From NCBI GenBank assembly GCA_947587615.1, contig CANPYC010000001.1:1-64000 (forward strand): a DNA stretch of 64,000 nt, read 5' to 3'. Below, in pieces: positions 1 to 8,254 of the stretch; position 1 is the stretch's first letter, and every line of letters begins with the position of its first letter. Below the pieces are notes generated by a model. That model saw nothing but the letters and a program-made list of their open reading frames with translations. It did not search any database and had not been told where the DNA came from. Source of the DNA: Candidatus Gastranaerophilales bacterium (GTDB lineage Bacteria > Cyanobacteriota > Vampirovibrionia > Gastranaerophilales > Gastranaerophilaceae). Both the position numbers and the translations under genes were made by a program.

Positions 1-239
1 TTAAAAATATTGCTCAAAAATATTCAAAAACTCCAAGTCAAATTGCTCTTAAATTTTTAGTTCAAAGAAATATTATTATAATTCCAAGAACATGCCATAA
101 AGATAGAATGATTGAAAATATTAACCTGTTTGATTTTGAATTAACATTAGAGGAAATGGAAGCATTATCAAAACTGGATAAAAATAAAACGCTTTTTTCT
201 TGGACAAATTATTGCGATAGTGCAAAGCTTAATTTTTAA
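1..239 (+). CDS. Aldo/keto reductase, C-terminal fragment
   Basis: The reading frame is open from the window edge (codons in phase with base 3) to a TAA at 237-239. The visible 78 residues include PSQIALKFLVQRN, IPRT and LTLEEMEALSKLD, the usual ending of NADPH-dependent aldo/keto reductases: a helix followed by the I-P-(G/R)-(S/T) cofactor-binding strand and a closing helix. The N-terminal barrel and catalytic Tyr/Lys/His lie outside the window, so substrate cannot be judged. Family call is fairly secure; the gene is cut only by the window edge. Confidence 0.8.
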   Translation, partial: KNIAQKYSKTPSQIALKFLVQRNIIIIPRTCHKDRMIENINLFDFELTLEEMEALSKLDKNKTLFSWTNYCDSAKLNF

Positions 240-265
240 AGACAGCAGAGCAAAAAAATAAAAAT

Positions 266-352
266 CGGAGAGGGAGGGATTTGAACCCTCGGCAGAGTTA
301 CCCCTGCACAAATTTTCGAGATTTGCACCTTAAACCACTCGGACACCCCTCC
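266..352 (-). tRNA. tRNA-Ser(CGA)
   Basis: The reverse complement folds as a class II tRNA. The acceptor GGAGGGG pairs with CCTCTCC (one G-T), with G73 as discriminator, as expected for serine. The anticodon stem CAAAT/ATTTG encloses the loop CTCGAAA, giving anticodon CGA, which reads UCG. An extended variable arm follows, and the T arm is GAGGG-TTCAAAT-CCCTC. CCA is not encoded. No integrase or attachment duplication is visible beside it. Confidence 0.95.
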
Positions 353-445
353 ATGGTTTATATATTAATTGTAGAGAATAAAATATTTTTTTCAATATAT
401 TGTAAAATTAATTTGAATTAGTAAAATTTAATTGGAGATTAATTT

Positions 446-1210
446 ATGAAAATTCATCAAATAAGAAATGCAACAATAATAATTACATATAACAACATAA
501 AATTTTTAATTGACCCTTGGCTTATGCCAAAAGACTATATGGAAGGGTTTGAAAGTGCCATAAATTCAAATATCCGCCAGCCCAGAGTTGAGCTGCCTTT
601 AAGTATTGATAAAATTGTTAACGTGGATTGCGTTATTCTAACGCACTATCACCCGGATCATATTGATAAATTTGCGCTTAAAGCTTTAAGGAAGGATGTT
701 CCTTTCTTTGTTCAAAATGAATGTGATATGAAGCTTATTTCTTCTTTTGGGTTTAGTGACGTTAGAGTTTTGGAAAGTGAAACAATTTTTAAAGGAGTTA
801 AGCTCTATAAAACAAATTGTCAGCATGGAAAAAGAGAAATTATTAAACCGATTTGTGATAAAATCGGTATGCCTTATGACGCTATGGGTGTTATATTCAG
901 CGAAAAAAGCGAAAAAACACTCTATTTAGCAGGGGATACAATTTTATGCAATGAAGTAAAATGCGCCCTTAGTGAATATAAGCCTGATATTATTATAGTA
1001 AATGCTTGCGGGGCAACTGTTTTAAACGGTGAAAGAATAATAATGAACAGGGATGATGTTAAAGAATTAGCAGATGATTATAAGGATTTAACAATAATTG
1101 CAAGCCATTTAGACACCGTAAGTCATCTAACCACAACAAGGGAAGATATTAAAAATTTGAATTTGAAAAATGTTTTAGCTCCTTTAGATAATGAAGTTAT
1201 AGAGCTTTAG
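446..1210 (+). CDS. MBL-fold metal-dependent hydrolase (UlaG/UPF0173-like)
   Basis: A 254-residue metallo-beta-lactamase-fold protein. HYHPDHID near residue 67 is the HxHxDH metal-binding motif, LAGDT near residue 163 supplies the bridging Asp, and ASHLDTVSH near residue 220 a later His. The compact length and the start MKIHQIRNATIIITYNNIKF resemble the UlaG/UPF0173 branch (lactonase or phosphodiesterase-like enzymes). The substrate cannot be inferred. GGAG lies about ten bases before the ATG. It is monocistronic: a divergently oriented tRNA precedes it and a repeat-bearing gap follows. Confidence 0.8.
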   Translation: MKIHQIRNATIIITYNNIKFLIDPWLMPKDYMEGFESAINSNIRQPRVELPLSIDKIVNVDCVILTHYHPDHIDKFALKALRKDVPFFVQNECDMKLISSFGFSDVRVLESETIFKGVKLYKTNCQHGKREIIKPICDKIGMPYDAMGVIFSEKSEKTLYLAGDTILCNEVKCALSEYKPDIIIVNACGATVLNGERIIMNRDDVKELADDYKDLTIIASHLDTVSHLTTTREDIKNLNLKNVLAPLDNEVIEL

Positions 1211-1371
1211 AAAAAAATTCTTACAAAGTTTGGCTAAAGGTAAAAAGCGTTATTTTGTTTTAACTCCCTTAAGTTATTAACGAGAGCAAGGGATGTTCAA
1301 TCGGATTAAATTTTTAAGGGATTGAATCAGCCTGTGGCAATCTTGGGAATTAGAAGGCGTACACGTTCAGA

Positions 1372-1401
1372 GGGCAGGGTAGATTTCAATCTACCCTGCC
1401 C
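1372..1401. repeat. Near-perfect palindrome, 14-bp arms
   Basis: GGGCAGGGTAGATT at 1372-1385 and AATCTACCCTGCCC at 1388-1401 are perfect inverted repeats separated by two bases. No T-run follows on either strand, so it is not a typical terminator. A diverged form (GCAGGGTAGATTTCAGTCCACC) occurs at 49565-49586, so it belongs to the same intergenic repeat family. Confidence 0.85.
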
Positions 1402-1402
1402 T

Positions 1403-1445
1403 TAAGTTAAAAACAAAAACCCGCAAGTTAGGTTTTAGGATGGTA
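1403..1445. repeat. Dispersed intergenic repeat, copy 1
   Basis: This roughly 42-bp segment (core CCCGCAAGTTAGGTTTTAG) matches 49433-49474 with only a few differences. In both places it is followed within a few tens of bases to about 200 bases by a GACTAAAGTCT palindromic core. Two copies 48 kb apart in non-coding DNA indicate a dispersed element. Confidence 0.75.
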
Positions 1446-1523
1446 GACTAAAGTCTGCCCTGCGGATATTTAATACCGTGCCAAACTTATCTTGCCGGGA
1501 CAAGTGCTTACAAACCGCATCTT

Positions 1524-4500
1524 TTAGCTTACCAGTTGTCTGATTCTATCTAAACAAGCCGTTTTAGATAAATCCCATTCTCTTTTGGTTATTCTTATAA
1601 CGCTATAACCGCAACGCTCAATTATAGCCTGTTTTTTCATATCATTATATTTTGAAGGGACTTCATCTTCAACGCCGTCTATTTCAACAACGACCTTATC
1701 AATTAAAATATCGGCGCTAACTGAACCCATCTCAACTCCCGCCTTGATTTTATCTTCTTTTTCAAGGGTCGGAAATTCCTCCAATATTTCATTAAAGACC
1801 ATAAATTCAAAATCATTTTTAAATTTATTTTTATACTCTGTTGTATTAATTCTTGTAACATACTCGAGATAATCCCTCAAAAGCCCCTGAGGAAGGTCAT
1901 TTACTTCTTTTGAGATAAAATTAATTAATTTATGTCTTGCTCTTGTAATTGCAACGTTAAAAAGATTAGGTTTTTGAGCAAATATTAAACTTTGAGAGTG
2001 AGAATTAGGCGCAAATGTCCATGATAAAAGCATTATATCTCTTTCATCCCCTTGGAAAGTATGCGCAGTACCAACATCAAGCTGATGTCTTAAAAGCGTT
2101 TCATTATCAAAAACTTTTAACATTGCTTTTTTAATTAAATCAACCTGCGCTCTAAACGGAGAAATTACACCGATTGAAGTCGGGTTTGTTATATCATCAT
2201 TAGAAATTATATCCTGAATTGTTTTGATAATTTCTTCACATTCGGGCATATTTCTTGTTGCATCATTATCAACTTTTCCCTCTTGAACAACTTTAAGTTC
2301 TACAACATGCTCCATATTTATCATTGGTTTCATAATTTTAATCTTGCCGCCGTAGAACTCATCGCTTGAAAATTGAATAATCGGCGCAGGGCTTCTAAAG
2401 TGTTCATCCAACAACACGGGAGTTGTTGAGTAATAAGCAGCTAAATCAAACATTGAATTTTCCCTAAAGCGCCACATAAGCTGATATTTATCATCAATAT
2501 TATATTGAGATAAAAAGCTTTGTTCTTTTGCTTTTTCAAGGAAGGATAAATGCGGCAATTGCTTATCATCCCCTACAATTATCGCTTTTCTTGCTCTGAA
2601 TAAAACAGGCATGCAAGAAGCTATATCACATTGTGAAGCTTCGTCAATAATTGCAACATCAAACATCCCGGGTTTTAATGGTAAAGAGTTTGAGATAGCG
2701 TAAGTTGTTGTGCACCAGCACGGAAAAGCAGCTAAAAGCGGCTTAAAATCTTCCTTTTCAAGAACTCTGGTTTGTAAATTCGCTTTCCTTGAAACTAATG
2801 ACCTTGAGTGAATCATTAATCTTCTTCTTTTTTGAGCGTCGCAGAGAATATTTTTAAGCGCTGTTCTTCTTTTATTTTTCAGAATATCAATTGCAAGCTT
2901 TTTTTGTTTAGATTTAAGAGTTTTAATTCTTCTTAAAATTTGGTGTAAATTGCCTTTTGAATTAATCTCATCAACAACGTTTCTAAGATTAGCTTCTTCT
3001 AAAGCTGAATTAAGTTCTAAAGGAAGAAGTTTTAAAATATCCCTATTTGAGACATTGTACAGGTTTAGAAGCTTTTTAATTTTCTCGTAGTCAAAAAACA
3101 GCTTAATTCTGTCAAAAAATGTTTTTTTATACTTTTCTTCAAGTTCTTCAATTGTATTAAATATTTTTTTAACTTCCAAAAGTTGATAAAATTGAATTTT
3201 ATCAACAATTAAATTCATCTTAGGCAGAGTATCTTTAATTGAATTATATTCTTCAAAAATTTCACTATATTTTTTCTCAAGCGCTAAAATCGATAAAGCA
3301 CTATCTTCAAGCCTTTTAATATCTCTTAAAAGCTCTCTCATATCGTCAGTATCGGCTGTCATATTATCGTCAAAACCCGAGTTGAGTTCAACCTTGTTTG
3401 ACAATAACTCTTGAAGCTCTAAATTAAGCTGTTTTTGATAGTTTGCTCTACCTGCCCTTAAAGCCAAATAAGGTGCATTAAGTTCGTTTAACCTTTGCGC
3501 TACAACGTCAACCGCTTTATCCATTCTGCTTGCAACAAGAACAGACTTGCCCTGTGCAATAAGATGAGCAACAACATTAACTATTGTTTGGCTTTTACCG
3601 GTTCCCGGGGGGCCGTATACCGATAAAAAGTCATTTTCTTCAATTTTTTTGATTACTTCTTCCTGTGAATCGGATAAGCTCAAAGGGGTTATGGGGAAAA
3701 AGTTTTTAGCCTCCCTATTTTCAATTTTTAATTCATTAACTGTTGTTGAGTCAATAAATTCCTGATTTATAACGTTTAATACCGTTTCTCTGATTACTCC
3801 TTGCGGCTGGTCTGCTATTTGCATAAGCTCATGCAAAACCCCCGCCGTAACAGTCGGTCTTGTTGTCAGAATAACGGCTTGAATTTGCTCAAGAGAAAGC
3901 GTTTCAAGCTTATTGTTTGTTGTTGTGATTTGAGCGCTTTCTAAAGCGTCAAAATCATAATTTCCGTTTTCAATATCAATAAAAACGCTGTCCCTGTTAT
4001 AAAAATCGTTGTCGTTTTGTTTGTTTTCACTCTCAATTGTTTTATTTAAGCTTATTTCAATATCAGGCACAAGCGATTTTAGCGTTGTTAAAAAAATGTT
4101 CAATTCATCCTGTTTTAAAGGCAGCGTCGGAACTACATCCAATAATCCCGATAACATCGCATCCGTTTCCTGCTCATCTTCTCTTTGAATTAGCTGCGCA
4201 ATTGCACCTGTATTGAGAGATAGAACATCTTCTTGAATTGTAAGCTGAATATTCACCCCGACACGCTCAAGCTTTGCGGGTGCATATAAAAGAGGGGTTA
4301 AAAATTCGTTATTTTTTCTTGATTTTCCGTTTTTCCCGACAAGAAACAAAAACCCGTAAATTAAATACTTTTCTTTTTGGTTCATATCAGCTTGAATCAT
4401 AAGCTCTGTTAAATGGCTGTCTGCGCCGTCTAAAAGTAAGGGGGAATCAAAAGAAGAAAATATCTTCTCGCTTCCTTCCAAAAAGACCCATTTATTTTCC

Positions 4501-4634
4501 TTATCCCCTTTTAAATTTCTAAACGTTGAAGATTTAACTTCTTCTCTAACACAATCATGCAAATAGTTGCAGATTTTTTTAACAAAGCTGCCTTTGAAAG
4601 CTGTCTTGATGGCATTTGGAACGGTTTGTAACAT
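1524..4634 (-). CDS. SF1 DNA/RNA helicase with C-terminal PD-(D/E)XK-like domain
   Basis: A 1036-residue protein. A long N-terminal region (1-310) without obvious motifs is followed by an SF1 AAA_11/AAA_12-type helicase core. Walker A GPPGTGKSQT is at 341-350, followed by motif Ia ASRMDKAVDVV, a coiled-coil insertion at about 440-620, Walker B IIDEASQCD, motif III VGDDKQLP, and motifs V/VI GTAHTFQGDERD and AITRAR. The last 80 residues (SADILIDK, VVVEIDG, YSVIRITKREW) look like the MTES_1575/DUF3320 Vsr-like nuclease fold that caps DUF4011-type helicases. A GAGGA ribosome site precedes the ATG. Likely a nucleic-acid processing enzyme; a defence role is possible but no recognised defence partner is adjacent. 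Confidence 0.8.
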   Translation of the reverse strand: MLQTVPNAIKTAFKGSFVKKICNYLHDCVREEVKSSTFRNLKGDKENKWVFLEGSEKIFSSFDSPLLLDGADSHLTELMIQADMNQKEKYLIYGFLFLVGKNGKSRKNNEFLTPLLYAPAKLERVGVNIQLTIQEDVLSLNTGAIAQLIQREDEQETDAMLSGLLDVVPTLPLKQDELNIFLTTLKSLVPDIEISLNKTIESENKQNDNDFYNRDSVFIDIENGNYDFDALESAQITTTNNKLETLSLEQIQAVILTTRPTVTAGVLHELMQIADQPQGVIRETVLNVINQEFIDSTTVNELKIENREAKNFFPITPLSLSDSQEEVIKKIEENDFLSVYGPPGTGKSQTIVNVVAHLIAQGKSVLVASRMDKAVDVVAQRLNELNAPYLALRAGRANYQKQLNLELQELLSNKVELNSGFDDNMTADTDDMRELLRDIKRLEDSALSILALEKKYSEIFEEYNSIKDTLPKMNLIVDKIQFYQLLEVKKIFNTIEELEEKYKKTFFDRIKLFFDYEKIKKLLNLYNVSNRDILKLLPLELNSALEEANLRNVVDEINSKGNLHQILRRIKTLKSKQKKLAIDILKNKRRTALKNILCDAQKRRRLMIHSRSLVSRKANLQTRVLEKEDFKPLLAAFPCWCTTTYAISNSLPLKPGMFDVAIIDEASQCDIASCMPVLFRARKAIIVGDDKQLPHLSFLEKAKEQSFLSQYNIDDKYQLMWRFRENSMFDLAAYYSTTPVLLDEHFRSPAPIIQFSSDEFYGGKIKIMKPMINMEHVVELKVVQEGKVDNDATRNMPECEEIIKTIQDIISNDDITNPTSIGVISPFRAQVDLIKKAMLKVFDNETLLRHQLDVGTAHTFQGDERDIMLLSWTFAPNSHSQSLIFAQKPNLFNVAITRARHKLINFISKEVNDLPQGLLRDYLEYVTRINTTEYKNKFKNDFEFMVFNEILEEFPTLEKEDKIKAGVEMGSVSADILIDKVVVEIDGVEDEVPSKYNDMKKQAIIERCGYSVIRITKREWDLSKTACLDRIRQLVS

Positions 4635-4667
4635 AAAAATTCCTCTATATATAAATCAGTAGATTTA

Positions 4668-5489
4668 TTATAGCATTATATAGTTGGAAATTTCAAAGCC
4701 TGTTTGTTGAATTAAACTTTTAAGAGTATCATTTTTTGTTATTTCAAACTCTTTCGTGTGTGAATTTTTTCTGTCATCATTATACAAACAGGGATGAATA
4801 AGGGCTTCTAATACACAATCTTTTTTAATTTTTTTCAAACCTTCGAGAATTGTTTTATCGCTCATCATGCCTGTATAGCTTACACCCAATAAAAAGTCAT
4901 TTGTTTTTAAATTATATTTTTTTGCTACATCCTTATTATCCAAAGAAAAATAATTAAGAAGAAGAACTTTTATTAAATTTATGGGATTATATCTTTTGCC
5001 TTTGACAAAATATGGAATTTCAAGCTGTGTTCTAATTTGCTTTATATTGTATTCGCTTGCAAGACGGGCGGTAATTTTAAAAATATTAGGAATTGAATGA
5101 ATGTGAACGTGTGAATCAATATGTGTTAATTTAATATCTTCTCTTGCTAATTCTATTTGTGATCTGAATTCCTGTTCAACTTGAGATAAAAACTCTTTTT
5201 TGTTTGAATTTAATAAAATTGAAAGATATGAGTTATTAAAATCTCCGTTTTGATTTGTTAATAAATTTAAGTTTGTATTTAGAGCTCTACCTTCGGTTAA
5301 ATTAAGGTGAATGCCCACACCAAGCTTTCTGTTGGGTAAAATTACCCTTTTGAGTGCATCTTGGTAGCAGGGCATATTTACCATTACCGAGGTACTTTTT
5401 AATAAACCAAACTTATATCCTTCTAAAATTGCGCTGTTATGATATTCGCTTTTTGCTAAATCATCAGCATTTAAAATAAATTTTTTCAT
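4668..5489 (-). CDS. YdjC/ChbG/HpnK-family carbohydrate deacetylase
   Basis: 273 residues starting MKKFILNADDLAKSEYHNSA. The NADD motif at residues 7-10 and THIDSHVHIHSIPNI near 122 supply the Asp and His metal ligands of the YdjC family (chitooligosaccharide/hopanoid-type deacetylases), and EALIHPC near 228 matches the late conserved His. GAGG precedes the ATG. Its divergent neighbour is a GT2 glycosyltransferase of the lipid-linked sugar type. The two could serve the same glycolipid or polysaccharide pathway, which is inference from position only. Confidence 0.82.
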   Translation of the reverse strand: MKKFILNADDLAKSEYHNSAILEGYKFGLLKSTSVMVNMPCYQDALKRVILPNRKLGVGIHLNLTEGRALNTNLNLLTNQNGDFNNSYLSILLNSNKKEFLSQVEQEFRSQIELAREDIKLTHIDSHVHIHSIPNIFKITARLASEYNIKQIRTQLEIPYFVKGKRYNPINLIKVLLLNYFSLDNKDVAKKYNLKTNDFLLGVSYTGMMSDKTILEGLKKIKKDCVLEALIHPCLYNDDRKNSHTKEFEITKNDTLKSLIQQTGFEISNYIML

Positions 5490-5552
5490 TCAATCCTCTA
5501 TAAAAATTTTATCATAAAATTTTTTGCATTAATTATATTTCTTGTGTTAGTA

Positions 5553-5558
5553 TATAAT
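5553..5558 (+). promoter_or_regulatory. Candidate -10 box before the GT2 gene
   Basis: TATAAT sits 18 bases before the ATG at 5576, with a strong GGAGGAG ribosome site between them. No good -35 at standard spacing is seen, so this is only a candidate. Confidence 0.35.
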
Positions 5559-5575
5559 CTGTAAATGGAGGAGAT

Positions 5576-6535
5576 ATGGCAAAAGATACCAGGCTGGCTA
5601 TTGTTATTCCATGCTTTAATGAAGCAAAATTAATTCAATCTACAACGGACAGACTACTTGAAGTATTAACCGATTTAGAGAAAAAAGAAAAAATATATAA
5701 CAACAGTTATCTTTTGCTTATTGATGACGGTTCAAGCGATGAAACATGGCTTGAAATCGCTAAAGCAATTGCAAGAAATCCTTATAAAATTAAAGGGATT
5801 AAATTTTCTGCCAACTTCGGAAATCAAAAAGCCCTTTTAGCAGGCATGCTAAAAGCAAAAGAAATCGGTTGCAGCGCTGTTGTAACAATTGACGCTGACC
5901 TGCAACAGGATGAAACCAAAATTGAAGAATTTATTAATAAGTATGACGAAGGTTATAAAATTGTTTTTGGAATTAGAAACGACAGAAAAACAGACGGCTT
6001 TTTTAAAAAAATTACCGCACTAATGTTTTACAAGCTAATGAGTTTAAACGGAATAAAAATTCCAAAAAATCATTCCGATTACAGACTTGTATCAAAAGAA
6101 GTAATCGATATTTTAGAGCAATTCAAAGAAAGCGAACTGTTTTTAAGAAGCTTTTTCCATGAAATCGGCTTTAGTAAAACCTCTGTTAATTTTGACGTAA
6201 AACCAAGAAAAGTAGGTAAATCAAAATTCAGTGTGTTTTCCCTTTTGGCACTTGCTGCTAACGGCATAACTTCATATAGCGTAGTACCTCTAAAGGCAAT
6301 TTTTGTACTCGGTTTATTAAGTATGATTTTTGGTCTTGTTACCGGACTTGGTGCGGTTATAGCAAAGCTCTTCTATCATAACTCTACGGTAGGATGGCTT
6401 GAAGCCGTGATAATAACCTCCTTCTTTGGAGGCTTGCAGGTATTCTGCGTTGGTATTGTTGCAGAATATTTAGGGCAAATTTTTATCGAAGTAAAAAGAC
6501 GTCCGAGATATTTAATCGAAGAAGAGATAAAATAG
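5576..6535 (+). CDS. GT2 glycosyltransferase, DPM/GtrB type
   Basis: 319 residues. The catalytic domain begins LAIVIPCFNEAKLI, with LIDDGSSDET near residue 50, NFGNQKALLAGM near 82 and the metal-binding TIDADLQQDE near 104. Two C-terminal hydrophobic segments (about 235-265 and 275-300) anchor it in the membrane, ending in RRPRYLIEEE. This layout is that of dolichyl-phosphate-mannose synthase/GtrB-like enzymes that load a sugar onto a polyprenyl phosphate. The ribosome site GGAGGAG lies close before the ATG. The sugar is unknown. Confidence 0.88.
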   Translation: MAKDTRLAIVIPCFNEAKLIQSTTDRLLEVLTDLEKKEKIYNNSYLLLIDDGSSDETWLEIAKAIARNPYKIKGIKFSANFGNQKALLAGMLKAKEIGCSAVVTIDADLQQDETKIEEFINKYDEGYKIVFGIRNDRKTDGFFKKITALMFYKLMSLNGIKIPKNHSDYRLVSKEVIDILEQFKESELFLRSFFHEIGFSKTSVNFDVKPRKVGKSKFSVFSLLALAANGITSYSVVPLKAIFVLGLLSMIFGLVTGLGAVIAKLFYHNSTVGWLEAVIITSFFGGLQVFCVGIVAEYLGQIFIEVKRRPRYLIEEEIK

Positions 6536-6541
6536 TTAATG

Positions 6542-7336
6542 TTATATATCAACAACCCCATAATTAACGGAATTTAAATCGTTAATTACAAGATACTTTT
6601 CTTTGTCTATTTCAAAATCAATATTTTTATCTCTTAAAAAATACGTTGGACCAGAGCCTGACATCTGTAAATCTAAAGATGACAGATATTTAAGCTCTTC
6701 ATACTTTCCGCTTTTTAAAAGCGCAAATTCAAGATCATTTCTCATATTCGATTCAATATTAAGCTTATCAAATTCTTCATAAGCTTCTTTGGCTGAAATT
6801 TTAAGATTTTTCGGTTTAACAAGGGATAATTTGAAATTATAAAAAGGCATCTCAACCATATTTTCACCTCTACCGGTACAGAGCTTTGTCCCTCCGATTA
6901 AGCAAAAGTTAATATCCGACCCTAATTCATAAGCCAACTCGTGAAGCTCGTTTATACCTAAAGGATAATCAAGGAGTTTATTTAAGCCAAACAAAACTCC
7001 CGCAGCGTCGGTTGAGCCGCCTGCAAGACCTGCACAAATCGGAATATTTTTTTCTATATATATTTTAAGTGAATAATTTTTTTTAAGTGCACTAAAAAAT
7101 TTTTTAGCTGCCTTGTAGCATAAATTTGTTTCATCATAAGCCAATTCTTTACTTGAGCCACTTAATTTAATTTCACTTCCGCTATTTTCATCATCCAATT
7201 TAAGGGTTATATAATCAAACAAAGATATTGTCTGCATTATGCTTTTTATGTTGTGATAACCCGTTTTAGGGTCTTTTGGATAAACTCTTAAATCAAGGTT
7301 TATTTTTGCAGGGCATTTTAATTTCATTTGCTTCAT
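6542..7336 (-). CDS. ispE: 4-diphosphocytidyl-2-C-methyl-D-erythritol kinase
   Basis: 264 residues of the GHMP kinase family. CPAKINLDLRV is the N-terminal substrate motif, PICAGLAGGSTDAAG near residue 92 is the ATP-binding glycine loop, and MSGSGPTYF near 230 is the C-terminal GHMP motif. It phosphorylates CDP-methylerythritol in the MEP isoprenoid pathway. The ATG directly follows the rsmA stop (TGAATG), so the two are probably translationally coupled. A second Met at residue 4 is an alternative start. Confidence 0.95.
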   Translation of the reverse strand: MKQMKLKCPAKINLDLRVYPKDPKTGYHNIKSIMQTISLFDYITLKLDDENSGSEIKLSGSSKELAYDETNLCYKAAKKFFSALKKNYSLKIYIEKNIPICAGLAGGSTDAAGVLFGLNKLLDYPLGINELHELAYELGSDINFCLIGGTKLCTGRGENMVEMPFYNFKLSLVKPKNLKISAKEAYEEFDKLNIESNMRNDLEFALLKSGKYEELKYLSSLDLQMSGSGPTYFLRDKNIDFEIDKEKYLVINDLNSVNYGVVDI

Positions 7337-8179
7337 TCAGTTAAATTCCTCTAATGCTTTTGATAATTCTTGAATTTGTTTAATTGAAAGATTCTCTGCT
7401 CTTTTATTTTTATCAAGGTTTATTTTGTTAAGTGTGGCTTCAACTTCAATAAAACCTGCATTTTGAAGAGAATTTTTAATATTTTTTCTTCTCTGGTTAA
7501 ATAGCGCTTTTGTTGTTCTTCTTAAAAGTCTTGTAATTTCAACCCTTGATTTATCATTCACCTTAAACCTTACAATTGCGCTATCAACCTTGGGCATTGG
7601 TTCAAAACATTTTTTTGGAACTTCTTTTATAATTTCAACATCACAATACATTTGAGATAAAATTGAGAGCATTCCGTATTCTTTATTTTTAGAATTTTCG
7701 CTTGCGACAATTCTTTTTGCAACTTCCAATTGCACCATTAAAATAATTTCACTTATTCTTGAGCGGTTTTTGTGATTGACTTCATCAATTTCACCAAGCA
7801 AATGAACCAAAATAGGGCTTGTAATGTAGTAGGGAATATTTGCAATTATTTTAATTTTTTTATCTTCAAAAGGAAGCTCATCTATATTTGTTTTTAGAAT
7901 ATCTTTTTCAAAAAGATGAAAATTATTATATTTTGATAAATTTTTATTAAGAATACTAATCGCTTCTTTATCTATTTCAAGAGCTACAACTTTTTTTGCT
8001 TTTTGAATGAGCTGTTCGGTTACAAAACCGAGTCCTGCTCCGATTTCTAAAATTTCATCATCATCTTTAGCGCAATTTGCAATAAAATCAATAATTTCTG
8101 AATTTGTTAAAAAATTTTGCCCTAAGGTTTTTTTAGCTTTAAATTTTTTTGCTCTTAAAATATAGTTTAAATTATTCAT
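7337..8179 (-). CDS. rsmA: 16S rRNA (adenine-1518/1519-N6)-dimethyltransferase
   Basis: 280 residues. KKTLGQNFLTNSEII at the N-terminus, the SAM-binding EIGAGLGFVTEQL near residue 45 and the catalytic NIPYYITSPIL near 114 identify KsgA/RsmA, which dimethylates two adjacent adenines of the 16S 3' end. Length is normal. It is the first gene of a two-gene unit with ispE. The upstream divergent gene is gshA; the 69-bp gap is A/T-rich with no strong ribosome site. Confidence 0.95.
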   Translation of the reverse strand: MNNLNYILRAKKFKAKKTLGQNFLTNSEIIDFIANCAKDDDEILEIGAGLGFVTEQLIQKAKKVVALEIDKEAISILNKNLSKYNNFHLFEKDILKTNIDELPFEDKKIKIIANIPYYITSPILVHLLGEIDEVNHKNRSRISEIILMVQLEVAKRIVASENSKNKEYGMLSILSQMYCDVEIIKEVPKKCFEPMPKVDSAIVRFKVNDKSRVEITRLLRRTTKALFNQRRKNIKNSLQNAGFIEVEATLNKINLDKNKRAENLSIKQIQELSKALEEFN

Positions 8180-8254
8180 AATTTTATTTTACCATTAAAA
8201 GAATTAGCCATAAGGTATAACTTGCTAAATTATTATTTATGTTAAGATTTGAAT

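Larger units (their letters stand above)
1211..1523. other. Intergenic region with palindrome and dispersed repeat
   Basis: No credible gene is seen in this 313-bp gap. It holds a 14-bp inverted repeat (1372-1401) and segments that recur in the 49.1-49.8 kb gap: about 42 bp containing CCCGCAAGTTAGGTTTTAG (1403-1445), CAGCCTGTGGCAATCTT (near 1329-1344) and a GACTAAAGTCT core (1446-1456). The recurrence suggests a degenerate dispersed intergenic element rather than unique regulatory DNA. Confidence 0.7.

Noticed and set aside
266-1523. tRNA-Ser as an integration site for an island
   Set aside because: No integrase is nearby and no copy of the tRNA 3' end was noticed elsewhere in the window.
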